Notes: generated by a model not told the origin, from the letters alone. 14,253 nt of DNA from Promethearchaeota archaeon (GCA_030620005.1 JAUXAJ010000113.1:1-14253); one strand, 5' to 3'. Shown: positions 1 through 7,590, counted from the first letter of the stretch. Program-made: numbers and translations.

Positions 1-304
1 CAAAAACTTGGTCATCTTTCTTAAATTGTTTTACATCTTTACCTACTGCTTCAACTTCCCCGGCTAGCTCAAGCCCTAGTATAGTTATTTTTTTTGGTCC
101 TCTGAGACCAAACATCATTCGCGCAAAGAACTGTATCAAGGGAGAGAATTTTTTAAAGCCACTTCGAAATATCACGTCCCCTTTTGCTACTGTTGTCGCA
201 TGAATCTTCACGAGTACTTCATTGTCCTTGGGAGTTGGTTTTTCTACCTCTTTGAGCTGAAGAACATCCGGAGGCCCATATTTTGTGTATACAATCGCTT
301 TCAT
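1..304 (-). CDS. MDR-family quinone/alcohol oxidoreductase, N-terminal part (runs off window)
   Basis: Reading the minus strand from ATG at 304 gives an open frame of 101 codons to the window edge, beginning [17 protein letters not shown] and continuing with [22 protein letters not shown] and [20 protein letters not shown] (listed as separate blocks). This is the catalytic GroES-like N-terminus of medium-chain dehydrogenases/reductases of the NADPH:quinone reductase branch. The region has no Cys or His in the usual catalytic zinc positions, which fits the zinc-independent quinone reductases. The cofactor-binding half lies outside the window. A weak GTGA ribosome binding site sits 9 nt before the ATG. 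The 73-nt gap upstream contains a TATA-like stretch, so the gene may have its own promoter as well as being last in the minus-strand redox cluster. The substrate cannot be told. Confidence 0.85.
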   Translation of the reverse strand, partial: MKAIVYTKYGPPDVLQLKEVEKPTPKDNEVLVKIHATTVAKGDVIFRSGFKKFSPLIQFFARMMFGLRGPKKITILGLELAGEVEAVGKDVKQFKKDDQVF

Positions 305-377
305 AATAGTTTTTCACTTCTTTATATTTTCATTTTTTTTGTTAATTATAACTTTCATCATTTATAATATATTTAAT

Positions 378-848
378 TTATTTATTTCTCAAAAAAAATT
401 CAATAAAATCATTAGAATAAGCTTTAACTATTTCAAGAGCTCCATTCTCTAAGGCTAGTTCTGCTTTATTTAGCTTTAAACTAAGTATTGGTGGATAGAT
501 CATTTCAGCGTTTATATTCTCTTGAAGAGATTCAATCCAGAATGGTTCTATTTTAATATCGGAAGGTGCAATATAAAAACATGATATTGCTTTGATAATT
601 AGATTCTTTTTTTTTGAAATTTCCAGGTATTTAAGTAGCCAATTTTGAATTTCCAAACTTGGTACCATCTCACTTATTACATCTCCGATAATCAAGAAAT
701 CAAATTTCTCTTCAACTAAGAAAGCAGGATCAATTTTTTTTGCCTTTCCAACGGAAACATCAATGTAATCGTCTAAGCGATCCTGAAGCATTTCAGCAAT
801 TATTTTAGAAAATCCTATTCCGTTCTTATATATTATCCATAGTTTTAT
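378..848 (-). CDS. flavodoxin-like protein, possible AUA start
   Basis: The product is about 156 residues and looks like a single-domain flavodoxin: strand 1 LWIIYKNGIGFSKIIAEML is followed by a central strand DFLIIGDVISEMVPSLEIQ with flanking helices. These are the usual places of the FMN phosphate loop and the 50s loop. The phosphate loop reads NGIGFS instead of the usual T-x-T/G-N-T, so FMN binding may be altered or lost. An ATG lies at 852-854, but it touches the GGTGG ribosome binding site (855-859) with no spacer. Two codons later an in-frame ATA (846-848) has the spacing seen for other genes here and gives M-K-L-W-I-I-Y, a typical flavodoxin N-terminus. If ATG is used, the gene ends at 854. 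It stops with TAA, lies 39 nt after the membrane-protein gene, and probably belongs to the same operon as the EFR1 protein. Confidence 0.72.
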   Translation of the reverse strand: MKLWIIYKNGIGFSKIIAEMLQDRLDDYIDVSVGKAKKIDPAFLVEEKFDFLIIGDVISEMVPSLEIQNWLLKYLEISKKKNLIIKAISCFYIAPSDIKIEPFWIESLQENINAEMIYPPILSLKLNKAELALENGALEIVKAYSNDFIEFFLRNK

Positions 849-854
849 GTTCAT

Positions 855-859
855 CCACC
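855..859 (-). promoter_or_regulatory. GGTGG ribosome binding site of the flavodoxin-like gene
   Basis: GGTGG on the minus strand directly abuts ATG 852-854 and lies 6 nt before ATA 846-848. It matches the GGTGA/GGTGG sites of other genes in this window, which place the start 4-7 nt downstream. It therefore favours the ATA. Confidence 0.5.
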
Positions 860-893
860 TTTTTTATAATCAAAAAAAAATTATAGGATTTAC

Positions 894-1433
894 CTATTTA
901 TTTATTTTTTTTCTTCGCGCAAGCTCCTTGCGAACCATCACGCGCTGTATCCCTGAAAATACTGCCAAAAATAGATGCACTATGAATCCTAGCACCAACA
1001 GCACTCGAGCAATGTCGTTGGAAATCCACTGTACCAGAAATCTGAAGACATCCGGCAACACATCTGCAAAATAAGCAAAGTCAAAGGGAAAGACCACAAA
1101 GAGCCAAGCAAAGCCGACAGCGGCAAAAAAAAGTCCCCCAAAAGAATCAATGTCGTGAGAGAGGTCTTTGAGCTCAAGTAACAACACGGTACATGTAAAA
1201 ATCCAATAAATCAGAGATCCATAAAGCAGGACCATCTCCAACGTGCCGAATGTTGCAGTGAAAAAACCTGTTGACAACGTCTGATAGGCAACGAAGTAAA
1301 ACACAATCAAGGGGAAAACCATAATTATAACGATGGATATGACACGATCGTCCAGCGAGAGGACATCGTAATCTTCCAATTCTTCCTCTACGCATTCAGA
1401 TAACCAGCTTTTAATAGCTTCTCTCTTGTTCAA
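894..1433 (-). CDS. four-helix integral membrane protein of unknown function, UUG start
   Basis: The product is 179 residues. An acidic cytosol-type N-terminus (SECVEEELEDYDVLSLDDR) is followed by four hydrophobic segments at about residues 32-52, 60-86, 98-120 and 140-163, and a basic tail ending RKELARRKKINK. The start is TTG at 1433, chosen because a GGTGG site lies 7 nt before it (minus strand GGTGGAAACAAG-TTG). The stop is TAG. The start is only 13 nt after the stop of the EFR1 gene, so the two are very likely cotranscribed. I recognise no family. It could anchor or serve the neighbouring flavodoxin and ferredoxin proteins, but this is inferred from position only. Its base composition is clearly richer in G+C than the ferredoxin and flavodoxin genes on either side. 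Confidence 0.72.
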   Translation of the reverse strand: MNKREAIKSWLSECVEEELEDYDVLSLDDRVISIVIIMVFPLIVFYFVAYQTLSTGFFTATFGTLEMVLLYGSLIYWIFTCTVLLLELKDLSHDIDSFGGLFFAAVGFAWLFVVFPFDFAYFADVLPDVFRFLVQWISNDIARVLLVLGFIVHLFLAVFSGIQRVMVRKELARRKKINK

Positions 1434-1446
1434 CTTGTTTCCACCT

Positions 1447-2244
1447 TTATAATACTTGTTTTTGATTAATTAATTCTTTCACTTTTATATGTGGATGATT
1501 GTATCTCTCCCTACCTTGAGTATATTCACCAAATTGAATAGCTTTTTGGGGACAATAATGGAGGCAACCTAAGCATTGTTGACATTTATGCTGCCATTCG
1601 GGTTTGTCATTTACGAGTTTAATATTATCGACAGGACAGATTTTTTGACAAATTCCACAACCATTACACTTTTCATCTGAATAATAATTTTCATCTTCAG
1701 TATTTACCTTCTCTATAAAAGATTTATATGAACCTTTCATTGGTATTATAGAGCCTTTTTTTCCCTTTCCTTTCTCATTATTACGAATTAATTCAGCAAT
1801 TTTATCTAATTTTAATTCAGCATCCTTTATTCTTTTTTCTTGTTTTTCTATTGAATGAAGGGGGTTGTGTCTGGCCAATATAAATGCTGAAAAAACTTTA
1901 ATTAGGAATGCTGCATCAAGTTTTTTGTTTTTTGGTTTCAATAAACTATTTAGCATTGGTATTACATACTGCTTGCCAGGACCGCCTTTAGTACAAACAG
2001 CAAATATATATTTTGTATTACTTAAATCAATCTTCTCAATAAAATCAGCGACAATTTTGGGTAGAGCCCAATTATACACTGGAAAAACAAAGCCAACTTT
2101 TTCTGATGTGGCGTTTATAGAATTTTGGTTTATAAGGTACGCAATCGGTAAAAGTTCACATTCATTTAGCTTTTCTTTAAGACATTTGGCCATATGTAAC
2201 GAGTTTCCTGTGCCTGAAAAATAATATATTGTTGTTTGTGAAAT
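1447..2244 (-). CDS. EFR1-type flavodoxin/2x[4Fe-4S] ferredoxin protein, AUU start
   Basis: The product is 265 residues if started at ATT 2244. The N-terminal flavodoxin-like half opens with ...TTIYYFSGTGNSLHMAKCL, a textbook FMN phosphate loop (S-G-T-G-N-S), followed by VGFVFPVYNWALPKIV and IFAVCTKGGPGKQ. The C-terminal third holds two [4Fe-4S] motifs: C-N-G-C-G-I-C-Q-K-I-C-P and C-Q-Q-C-L-G-C-L-H-Y-C-P. This domain order defines EFR1-family electron carriers, which pass electrons between flavins and ferredoxin-type clusters. The first ATG (2193) would cut off the whole phosphate loop, and no ATG, GTG or TTG lies in frame between it and the upstream stop at 2251-2253. The only well-placed start is ATT at 2244, 6 nt after a GGTGA site. 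It lies downstream of the FAD oxidase and 13 nt before the four-helix membrane protein. Confidence 0.88.
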   Translation of the reverse strand: MSQTTIYYFSGTGNSLHMAKCLKEKLNECELLPIAYLINQNSINATSEKVGFVFPVYNWALPKIVADFIEKIDLSNTKYIFAVCTKGGPGKQYVIPMLNSLLKPKNKKLDAAFLIKVFSAFILARHNPLHSIEKQEKRIKDAELKLDKIAELIRNNEKGKGKKGSIIPMKGSYKSFIEKVNTEDENYYSDEKCNGCGICQKICPVDNIKLVNDKPEWQHKCQQCLGCLHYCPQKAIQFGEYTQGRERYNHPHIKVKELINQKQVL

Positions 2245-2250
2245 TTTATA

Positions 2251-2255
2251 TCACC
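2251..2255 (-). promoter_or_regulatory. GGTGA ribosome binding site that fixes an AUU start
   Basis: On the minus strand GGTGA is followed by TATAAA and then ATT (2244-2242). The GGTGA also contains the in-frame TGA that closes the frame upstream. No standard start codon exists between this stop and the FMN loop. Confidence 0.7.
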
Positions 2256-2422
2256 TTTTTTTTAATAGTTTTTTTTTATTAATTTTAATAGGTATTGGGG
2301 CTCTAATAAGAGCATGTTCGCTTCTAAGGAAAAATATTAACATTGGGAGCTTATAGTCCTTAAATGAAAGGAGTACAAATTTATTGATGAAATTATTAAA
2401 ATCTAAAATATTAAATAATATT
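2256..2422. other. AT-rich spacer between FAD oxidase and EFR1 gene
   Basis: About 170 bp with long T/A tracts. No terminator-like T-run for the minus strand was seen, so read-through from the oxidase into the EFR1 gene is possible. A minus-strand frame that ends in the EFR1 ribosome binding site is open but unrecognised. Confidence 0.35.
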
Positions 2423-3925
2423 TTAAAAATTGAACTTTCCACGGCTAAGAATATGCTTGGGATCGATTACATTCTTTATTGATTTCATTAAATTATAATA
2501 TTCTGAACTATATGCTCCAATATCGACCATTAATCTACTTCCCACATCGCCCATCATGTAAAATTGCGCACCGTGCTTCATTAATCTTTCAAGAATCGAT
2601 TTCCAGAGTTTTAAATTTATTTCTTCGATGATTTCGTAATTTTTGCCATCTCTGTAGCTTGCAAAGCTACTAAATCCTGCCGTTAATTCCACATTAGTGT
2701 GTTCAATCAAGATTATCGGTCCTGCGCCGGTTATAGGCCGCATTCCGGTTATTGCTAAAATTTTTTGCATGTCTTCTGCGTGTTCCATGTCCCATTGGTC
2801 GAGGTCTTGCAGCATTTTAGGATACGACTTTATTGGTACTTTACATTCGGCATCTAAAGGATCAAACCCCGGAACGATACCCCAGAGGTTATGTGCAAAG
2901 AGCCAAAAGCCAAAATCGCGATAATGCCATTTTGCAATGTTTCCGTCAGAGATTTCTGGACCAAGTTCTTGAGTTTTCTTACTTAATATGATTTTGTCCA
3001 ATTGTTTAACTTTTTCTTCTAATTCAGCTTCGGAATTTGCCTCTATAACGTAATAAAATATACCTCGTTTCCTTTTTAATTGTTCCCACATGGGAAACAG
3101 TCCATATTGAATACCTACACCTACCACAAGATCCATGAAGAATCCAGCGTCGTAAACGTCAATTCCTTTTTGCCTGATTTCGGAAAACATTTGTGCTGAA
3201 GCTTCGAGCGATTTTCGAGGCATTACAAAAGTTTTATAACCGGCAAAAGGGGGTATAGGAAAAACTTGTAACGATGCCTTCGTTTTCACTCCATAAATGC
3301 CATTATCCCCGCAGAATAATCCCGCTAAATCTGGACCGTTCCCAAACCTGTTAAACGGAGACTTGGAAAATTTGTTGGCTTGAGATCCTGTTTCAATAAT
3401 ATCTCCCGTGGCTAATACTACTTCAAGCGATACTAGTTGATTCGAGCAGGCTCCGTATTTGGCCGCACCACCAGCGCCGACAGATTGATGAGATAACCCG
3501 CCACCAATAGAAGACGTTAGTCCGCTTCCAGGTCCCATGCATCCCGTATATAATCCAAAACGAGATAAATATTCGTTTAATTTCCCCCACGAAATTCCGG
3601 CCTCAACAGTAACTACGAGATTTTCTTCATCTAAATTCAGCACATCGTTCATGCTCTTTAAATCCAACACAATCCCGCCGTCCCCAATAGGCTTGCTGCC
3701 TCCAAACTCGCAACACCCTCCCCCGCGCTGGATAACAGGGACATTCTCCTCGCTTGCAACTTTTAATATTTCCGCAATTTCTTCAGAACTTTTAGGTCGG
3801 ATTACAATATCTGGTACTCCTTGTAATACACTATTAACAGTCCTTGAATAAGCGTGTCGGATGTAAATTTCATCAGAAACCCTTTCAGAGACTATTTTTT
3901 CTAATTTTCGGTATAATTCTGACAT
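2423..3925 (-). CDS. FAD-linked oxidase (GlcD/VAO-type FAD-binding oxidoreductase)
   Basis: The product is 500 residues, a normal length for the family. The N-terminal FAD-binding domain shows VPVIQRGGGCCEFGG, VVTVEAGISWGKL, the block MGPGSGLTSSIGGGLSHQSVGAG and LVSLEVVLATGDIIETGS, which is the PCMH/FAD_binding_4 fold. The C-terminal domain ends MVDIGAYSSEYYNLMKSIK and then DPKHILSRGKFNF, as in FAD-linked oxidase C-terminal domains. Such enzymes oxidise 2-hydroxy acids, alcohols or phenols and pass electrons to a partner, often a CCG-type Fe-S subunit. The substrate here is unknown. The CC pair in GGGCCEFGG, where a T/S-rich stretch is common, is unusual. No ribosome binding site precedes ATG 3925, but a TATA-like stretch lies about 23 nt upstream, so the mRNA may be leaderless. 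A close paralogue begins at the right edge of the window. Confidence 0.9.
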   Translation of the reverse strand: MSELYRKLEKIVSERVSDEIYIRHAYSRTVNSVLQGVPDIVIRPKSSEEIAEILKVASEENVPVIQRGGGCCEFGGSKPIGDGGIVLDLKSMNDVLNLDEENLVVTVEAGISWGKLNEYLSRFGLYTGCMGPGSGLTSSIGGGLSHQSVGAGGAAKYGACSNQLVSLEVVLATGDIIETGSQANKFSKSPFNRFGNGPDLAGLFCGDNGIYGVKTKASLQVFPIPPFAGYKTFVMPRKSLEASAQMFSEIRQKGIDVYDAGFFMDLVVGVGIQYGLFPMWEQLKRKRGIFYYVIEANSEAELEEKVKQLDKIILSKKTQELGPEISDGNIAKWHYRDFGFWLFAHNLWGIVPGFDPLDAECKVPIKSYPKMLQDLDQWDMEHAEDMQKILAITGMRPITGAGPIILIEHTNVELTAGFSSFASYRDGKNYEIIEEINLKLWKSILERLMKHGAQFYMMGDVGSRLMVDIGAYSSEYYNLMKSIKNVIDPKHILSRGKFNF

Positions 3926-3942
3926 TTTCTTGTTTATAAGAT

Positions 3943-3953
3943 ATAATATATAT
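3943..3953 (-). promoter_or_regulatory. possible TATA box of the FAD oxidase (leaderless)
   Basis: The minus strand reads ATATATTATAT about 23 nt before the ATG at 3925, the distance expected between an archaeal TATA box and the transcription start. There is no ribosome binding site, which fits a leaderless message. The region is very AT-rich, so support is limited. Confidence 0.35.
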
Positions 3954-4066
3954 TTTTTTTTATATTTTAAATTTTAATATAATATATTAAAGAGGTTAAG
4001 GTTATCAATATTATTAAAAATTGAAGAATATAGAAAAAAACGATTAGTAGTTTTATTTGTAATTAG

Positions 4067-4150
4067 ATCGTGTTTTTCCTTCTAGGATTTTTGATTGTAG
4101 ATATTAGCACATATGCGCTTTATAAAAGACTACAAAAAACAAACGAATAA
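4067..4150 (+). pseudogene. C-terminal remnant of a DUF998-like membrane protein gene
   Basis: A plus-strand open stretch after TAG 4064-4066 translates IVFFLLGFLIVDISTYALYKR and then a short tail to TAA at 4148-4150. It closely matches the C-terminus of the intact DUF998-like protein at 6934-7542, which has IVFFALGVWIVDISIYTLYKR. Nucleotide identity is also high, for example around GATTGTAGATAT and CTTTATAAAAGA. Nothing upstream in this frame is open, so only the last transmembrane helix survives. It lies between two minus-strand genes and is presumably the residue of a duplicated or displaced gene. Confidence 0.8.
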
Positions 4151-4157
4151 TTTAAGG

Positions 4158-4165
4158 AAAAAAAA
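4158..4165 (-). terminator. T8 run after the 7TM gene
   Basis: A run of eight T on the minus strand begins 16 nt downstream of the TGA at 4181-4183. Archaeal transcription commonly ends at such runs. No hairpin is seen. Confidence 0.3.
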
Positions 4166-4180
4166 GAAGTAGTATAAAAT

Positions 4181-4909
4181 TCATTTTTCTTTTAAAAAGA
4201 GTTTCTCCATCCATTTGGGCAAGAAAAACCCTCCGTACAATAGAATTGCACAGAACATGACTAATATTCTTGCCATGACAAGTACGGGAATAATAGGGAT
4301 TAACACTTCCAAAACAGCGGCAAATGCAAATAAAGTAAAACTAATGAATAATAGCTTACCTTTTAATCGAATTCTTTTATCTTCTGATTTAAGAGATTCG
4401 TTCGCAATCCAAAAACCTATTATAGTTATCATGGTTAGAATAAATAGTAAATAAAGTTCGCTGAAAGGAGCGTAGTCTACTTGTATCTCGTTCATTGGGG
4501 TTCCTAAAATCGTCGTATCAGTAAAAAGGAATATCGTGTACATTATTTCGAGGATAATGTAAATGATTCCAAAAACAATCGTGAGCCTTTTTTTCATTTT
4601 TTTTTTTAATCTAGACAAAGTAATGCCAGTTAAAACCCAGAAAAAATTAGATAGTGGTAACCAACATCCATGTAATAAAAAATAGAACTCTATAGGAGGA
4701 ATTATATCAAAAAAAACAACGCTAATGAAATTAAAGGCAATGCCTGACCACGCTGCGGCCAATCCCGTGCTGCTTATACCTGCATAGAGAATAGATTTTC
4801 TTTTAACTTTAAAATATTTAGCGATCATTATCCACGCTATTATCGTGACAAACAACACATATAATAACGTGACAAATCCTAAAAGCATGAGTTCTAAACT
4901 TAAAATCAT
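4181..4909 (-). CDS. seven-helix membrane protein of unknown function
   Basis: The product is 242 residues and almost wholly hydrophobic. Seven likely transmembrane segments lie at about residues 5-30, 41-68, 76-98, 108-130, 150-168, 184-206 and 208-232, with short basic loops such as KYFKVKRKS, SRLKKKMKKR and KSEDKRIRLKGK. The positive charges suggest the N-terminus is outside and these loops inside. The ATG at 4909 has a GGAG site 6 nt upstream. No enzymatic motif is visible. The 7TM layout is shared with the N-terminal part of the zinc-domain protein at 11666-12874, but I cannot show homology by eye. It stands alone between the oxidase cluster and a divergent C45 hydrolase gene. Confidence 0.75.
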   Translation of the reverse strand: MILSLELMLLGFVTLLYVLFVTIIAWIMIAKYFKVKRKSILYAGISSTGLAAAWSGIAFNFISVVFFDIIPPIEFYFLLHGCWLPLSNFFWVLTGITLSRLKKKMKKRLTIVFGIIYIILEIMYTIFLFTDTTILGTPMNEIQVDYAPFSELYLLFILTMITIIGFWIANESLKSEDKRIRLKGKLLFISFTLFAFAAVLEVLIPIIPVLVMARILVMFCAILLYGGFFLPKWMEKLFLKEK

Positions 4910-4950
4910 TATTAACTCCGATTAATTTTTATTTAAGATAATTTTAGAAA

Positions 4951-4960
4951 ATTATATAGA
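4951..4960 (-). promoter_or_regulatory. possible TATA box of the 7TM gene
   Basis: The minus strand reads TCTATATAAT about 42 nt before ATG 4909. That would place transcription start near 4930 and leave a short leader containing the GGAG site. Confidence 0.35.
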
Positions 4961-5087
4961 AATCATATATAATATTGATCTTAACGTAAATAAATATATC
5001 TTGAAAAATTTTAATCCGTAGATCTTATTATTGCATTATTCTTGCTTTAAACAATGAAACCATCAAATATAATAAAAATGTATTAAT

Positions 5088-5103
5088 TGTATTTCAAATT
5101 ACA
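5088..5103. repeat. imperfect palindrome upstream of the C45 gene
   Basis: TGTATTTCAAATTACA has TGTA/TACA outer arms and inner TT/AA pairs. It equals the perfect palindrome at 9795-9812 with one A removed from each half, so both could be sites of the same regulator. AT-rich chance similarity is possible. Confidence 0.3.
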
Positions 5104-5183
5104 TTTATTCAATTCACATATTAGAAATGAATTGTTTTAAAATTATCAAGTTAAAATTTTTTAATGAAAAGGAATAAATTTCG

Positions 5184-6941
5184 ATGAGATCAAAAAAACA
5201 ACTTCGAGTTGTTGACGGAAAAAAGTATTATGGTGACGCTTGGATGGAAAAGCGAGGTGATTTATACATTTTACATTTAAAAGGGTCTCCATATGAGATT
5301 GGTTATCAGCACGGCATTTTAATGCGCGACGAGATTAAGCAGGGTGCTGTCAACGATTACTCAGATGCCTTAAATGGGAGGGTAAATACACGCTCTCTAA
5401 TGTCTTGGATAATGAAACAATATTTAAACAGAAAAATATTTAAGCCATATGAAAAAGCCCAACCAAGTGATCTAATAGATGAACTCAAGGGAATCGCTGA
5501 CGGTAGCGGGGTTCCTTTCAAAAAGATCTTCAAGGCTAATCTCCATACAGGAGTTTTCATGAACATGATGCCCGTAATATTCAAACAAAATCTTAAAAAA
5601 TTTCAGAAACTGGGGGTACAGATTGGAGCGTGCAGCACTTTTGTTGCAACCAAGGGAGCCACTGTTGACGGTAAAACGATAGTTGGAAGAAATACTGACT
5701 ATGGTGGAGTAGAAAGTTGGCCTAAATATCAAACCGTTATGTTTATCGAGCCTGATGAGGGATACAAGCACGTCAAACTAGGTACTGCGGGAATCGTGCT
5801 ATGGGCGCCAGGCATGAACGAGAAGGGAATCGTGCTTTGTGGACATTACATGATTTACGAAGACATCACGCCTAATGGTTGGAACATTGCAGCCTTCACA
5901 GACGAGATATTGCGAAAAGCATCCAATTTAGATCAAGCTATAGAAATACTGAACAATAACCCTCGTGGCGCCGTGTGTGGGTTTGTCATTACTGATGGAA
6001 AGACGAAAGACGCTTTTGCCGCCGAAGTAAGCTCGGGCAAGGCCACGATTAGGCGATTGGAAGAAAATAGATTGGTAATGACTAACATGGCGATCACGGA
6101 AGAAAAGAGAATGATTGATCTCGTTTCAAAATACAACTTCAATGAAGGATGTCCCGGTCGTTACCGCAGGCTGATGCAATTAATAAAAGAGAATCGTGGA
6201 AAGATCGATCCACCTTTAGCTGCCGAGTTCATGGGAGACCATATTAGATATACAACTGGAACTGAAAGGACCACGTATGGGATAATATCAGTCGCCGATA
6301 ACGTCAATAGCATCGTGTTTTCTCCTGAAGAATTAAAGCTCTGGGTAGCCGCGGGTCCAGCGCCAGTAGCAAATAATCCTTATATCGGGTTTGACTTTAA
6401 TGAGGAAATAAAAGGAAATAAATCCAAGATTACACCCGAAATTCTTCCGGGATATCAGTTCAAGGATCCAAATAAACGTCTAGGTCAGCAAAAGTACGTT
6501 GAAGCGTATTATATTCTTGAATCAAATCCAAAACAAGTAGATGATATCCTTAAGCTACTTCGAGAAGCTTCTGAACTAGATCCTGATGAAATAATTTATT
6601 ATCAGTTGATTGCGAAATATTTACTCCGTAGAGGGGCTTACGATGAAGCCATATCAACCGTGAATAAGGCCTTATTGTTAAAACAATCCTTAAATGAAAA
6701 AGCTCACAACTATTTACTTTTAGGGTTGCTTCACGATCTTAGCGACAAGAGGCAAGAGGCACTATCTAATTATCGAAAAATAGATGATTTAAGGAAACAA
6801 GAACCCAAAGATCCTTGGTTTAGAATAAATAGTTTACTTAAGGCCTACGCAGATAAATATAAGATAAAGCCGTTCAGCAAAAAAAATTTCAGCGACCGAT
6901 CCGTATCAATCGATTTTGCCCAGGGGTCTGGTATTGAATAG
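5184..6941 (+). CDS. C45-type N-terminal-Cys acyltransferase/hydrolase with C-terminal TPR tail
   Basis: The product is 585 residues. The N-terminal 400 residues look like the C45/acyl-CoA:6-aminopenicillanate acyltransferase family of Ntn hydrolases: LHLKGSPYEIGYQHGILMRD near residues 31-50, DELKGIADGSGVPF near 98-111, GACSTFVA with the likely nucleophile Cys150, IVGRNTDYGG near 166-175, GTAGIVLWAPGMNEKGI and TTYGIISVADN. In this family self-cleavage before the Cys creates the active N-terminal nucleophile; that step is inferred. Substrates are amides such as N-acyl amino acids or peptides. From about residue 440 to 540 the sequence turns helical and repeat-like (ASELDPDEIIYYQLIAKYL, GAYDEAISTVNKALLL, KRQEALSNYRKID), which suggests two to three TPRs. 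No signal peptide is seen. The gene stops with TAG and overlaps the next gene by 8 nt. Confidence 0.85.
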   Translation: MRSKKQLRVVDGKKYYGDAWMEKRGDLYILHLKGSPYEIGYQHGILMRDEIKQGAVNDYSDALNGRVNTRSLMSWIMKQYLNRKIFKPYEKAQPSDLIDELKGIADGSGVPFKKIFKANLHTGVFMNMMPVIFKQNLKKFQKLGVQIGACSTFVATKGATVDGKTIVGRNTDYGGVESWPKYQTVMFIEPDEGYKHVKLGTAGIVLWAPGMNEKGIVLCGHYMIYEDITPNGWNIAAFTDEILRKASNLDQAIEILNNNPRGAVCGFVITDGKTKDAFAAEVSSGKATIRRLEENRLVMTNMAITEEKRMIDLVSKYNFNEGCPGRYRRLMQLIKENRGKIDPPLAAEFMGDHIRYTTGTERTTYGIISVADNVNSIVFSPEELKLWVAAGPAPVANNPYIGFDFNEEIKGNKSKITPEILPGYQFKDPNKRLGQQKYVEAYYILESNPKQVDDILKLLREASELDPDEIIYYQLIAKYLLRRGAYDEAISTVNKALLLKQSLNEKAHNYLLLGLLHDLSDKRQEALSNYRKIDDLRKQEPKDPWFRINSLLKAYADKYKIKPFSKKNFSDRSVSIDFAQGSGIE

Positions 6942-7542
6942 AATTTTTAACAGAATTTTAAAAATTCCGGGAGGGTTTTTTGGACTCCTTTCAGTATCAT
7001 TAGGTTTTTTATTCGTTTTTCTTTCATATAATCATTTTCCAGATTTCGACATGATAAATAATGACGTGAGCGTTTTAGGGATTGGGCCCGGCTTGTCTGC
7101 TCCGCTCTTTAATATCGGACTGATCATGACTGGAATAACTGCTGTTCCGTTTTACGTTTCACTTGGGAGAATATTGCAGCAAGAGAATAGTCGTGGTTTA
7201 TCAAGAAAAACAATTAAATTATCGATTGTTGGTTGTTTATCATTATCGTTGATAGGGTGTTTTCCTTTAATTAATCTATTAATGAGCGTAATTCACGTTA
7301 TATTAGCTATTATATTTTTCGTGAGCGCATTATTAAGCTTGATGTTTTTCAGTAGGATGATGTTAAGAGAAGAAAGTTTTTCAAATATACACGCTTATCT
7401 TGGTTATATAATCGGGGGCATAGTTACAATTTATTTAATAACAAGGCTTTCAATAATCGAATGGATCGTATTCTTTGCTCTTGGAGTTTGGATTGTAGAT
7501 ATCAGTATTTATACCCTTTATAAAAGACAATCATTTGAGTAG
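6934..7542 (+). CDS. DUF998-like membrane protein, UUG start
   Basis: The product is about 202 residues with six hydrophobic segments. The pattern GFFGLLSVSLGFL, then NNDVSVLGIGPGLSAPLFNIGLIMTG, resembles DUF998 proteins; the assignment is from memory of the pattern. The start is taken as TTG 6934 because the GGGGT at 6923-6927 lies 6 nt upstream. A second TTG at 6916 is in frame but has no such site. The start overlaps the last codons of the C45 gene by 8 nt, so translation is probably coupled, and the pair may work at the membrane together. The stop is TAG. A fragment of a second copy lies at 4067-4150. Function is unknown. Confidence 0.7.
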   Translation: MNRIFNRILKIPGGFFGLLSVSLGFLFVFLSYNHFPDFDMINNDVSVLGIGPGLSAPLFNIGLIMTGITAVPFYVSLGRILQQENSRGLSRKTIKLSIVGCLSLSLIGCFPLINLLMSVIHVILAIIFFVSALLSLMFFSRMMLREESFSNIHAYLGYIIGGIVTIYLITRLSIIEWIVFFALGVWIVDISIYTLYKRQSFE

Positions 7543-7551
7543 CTCTTTTTT
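7543..7551 (+). terminator. T-run after the DUF998-like gene
   Basis: The stop codon region reads GAG-TAG-CTC followed by six T. A three-base-pair stem is too weak to matter alone, but a T6 run is compatible with archaeal termination before the separately promoted methyltransferase gene. Confidence 0.3.
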
Positions 7552-7590
7552 GCGATTTTAATCATTCCTATGAATCAACTCGAGAGCTAA

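Larger units (their letters stand above)
4910..5183. other. divergent intergenic region, 274 bp
   Basis: Very AT-rich spacer between the divergent 7TM and C45 genes. It holds the TATA-like element noted above and an imperfect palindrome TGTATTTCAAATTACA at 5088-5103. A seven-codon ORF (ATG 5164, MKRNKFR, TGA 5185-5187) overlaps the C45 start as ATGA and could couple translation, but it may be chance. Confidence 0.4.

Noticed and set aside
989..1395. Minus-strand ORFs in alternative frames of the membrane-protein gene
   Set aside because: They lie wholly within the 179-aa gene, which has the ribosome binding site, the start and a coherent membrane topology.
2251..2442. 63-codon minus-strand ORF overlapping the oxidase 3' end
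   Set aside because: It starts inside the oxidase, is lysine-rich and low in complexity, resembles nothing I know, and ends inside the EFR1 ribosome binding site. Probably chance in AT-rich spacer.
5164..5187. Seven-codon ORF overlapping the C45 start as ATGA
   Set aside because: Too short to separate from chance, and it has no ribosome binding site; mentioned only in the spacer entry.
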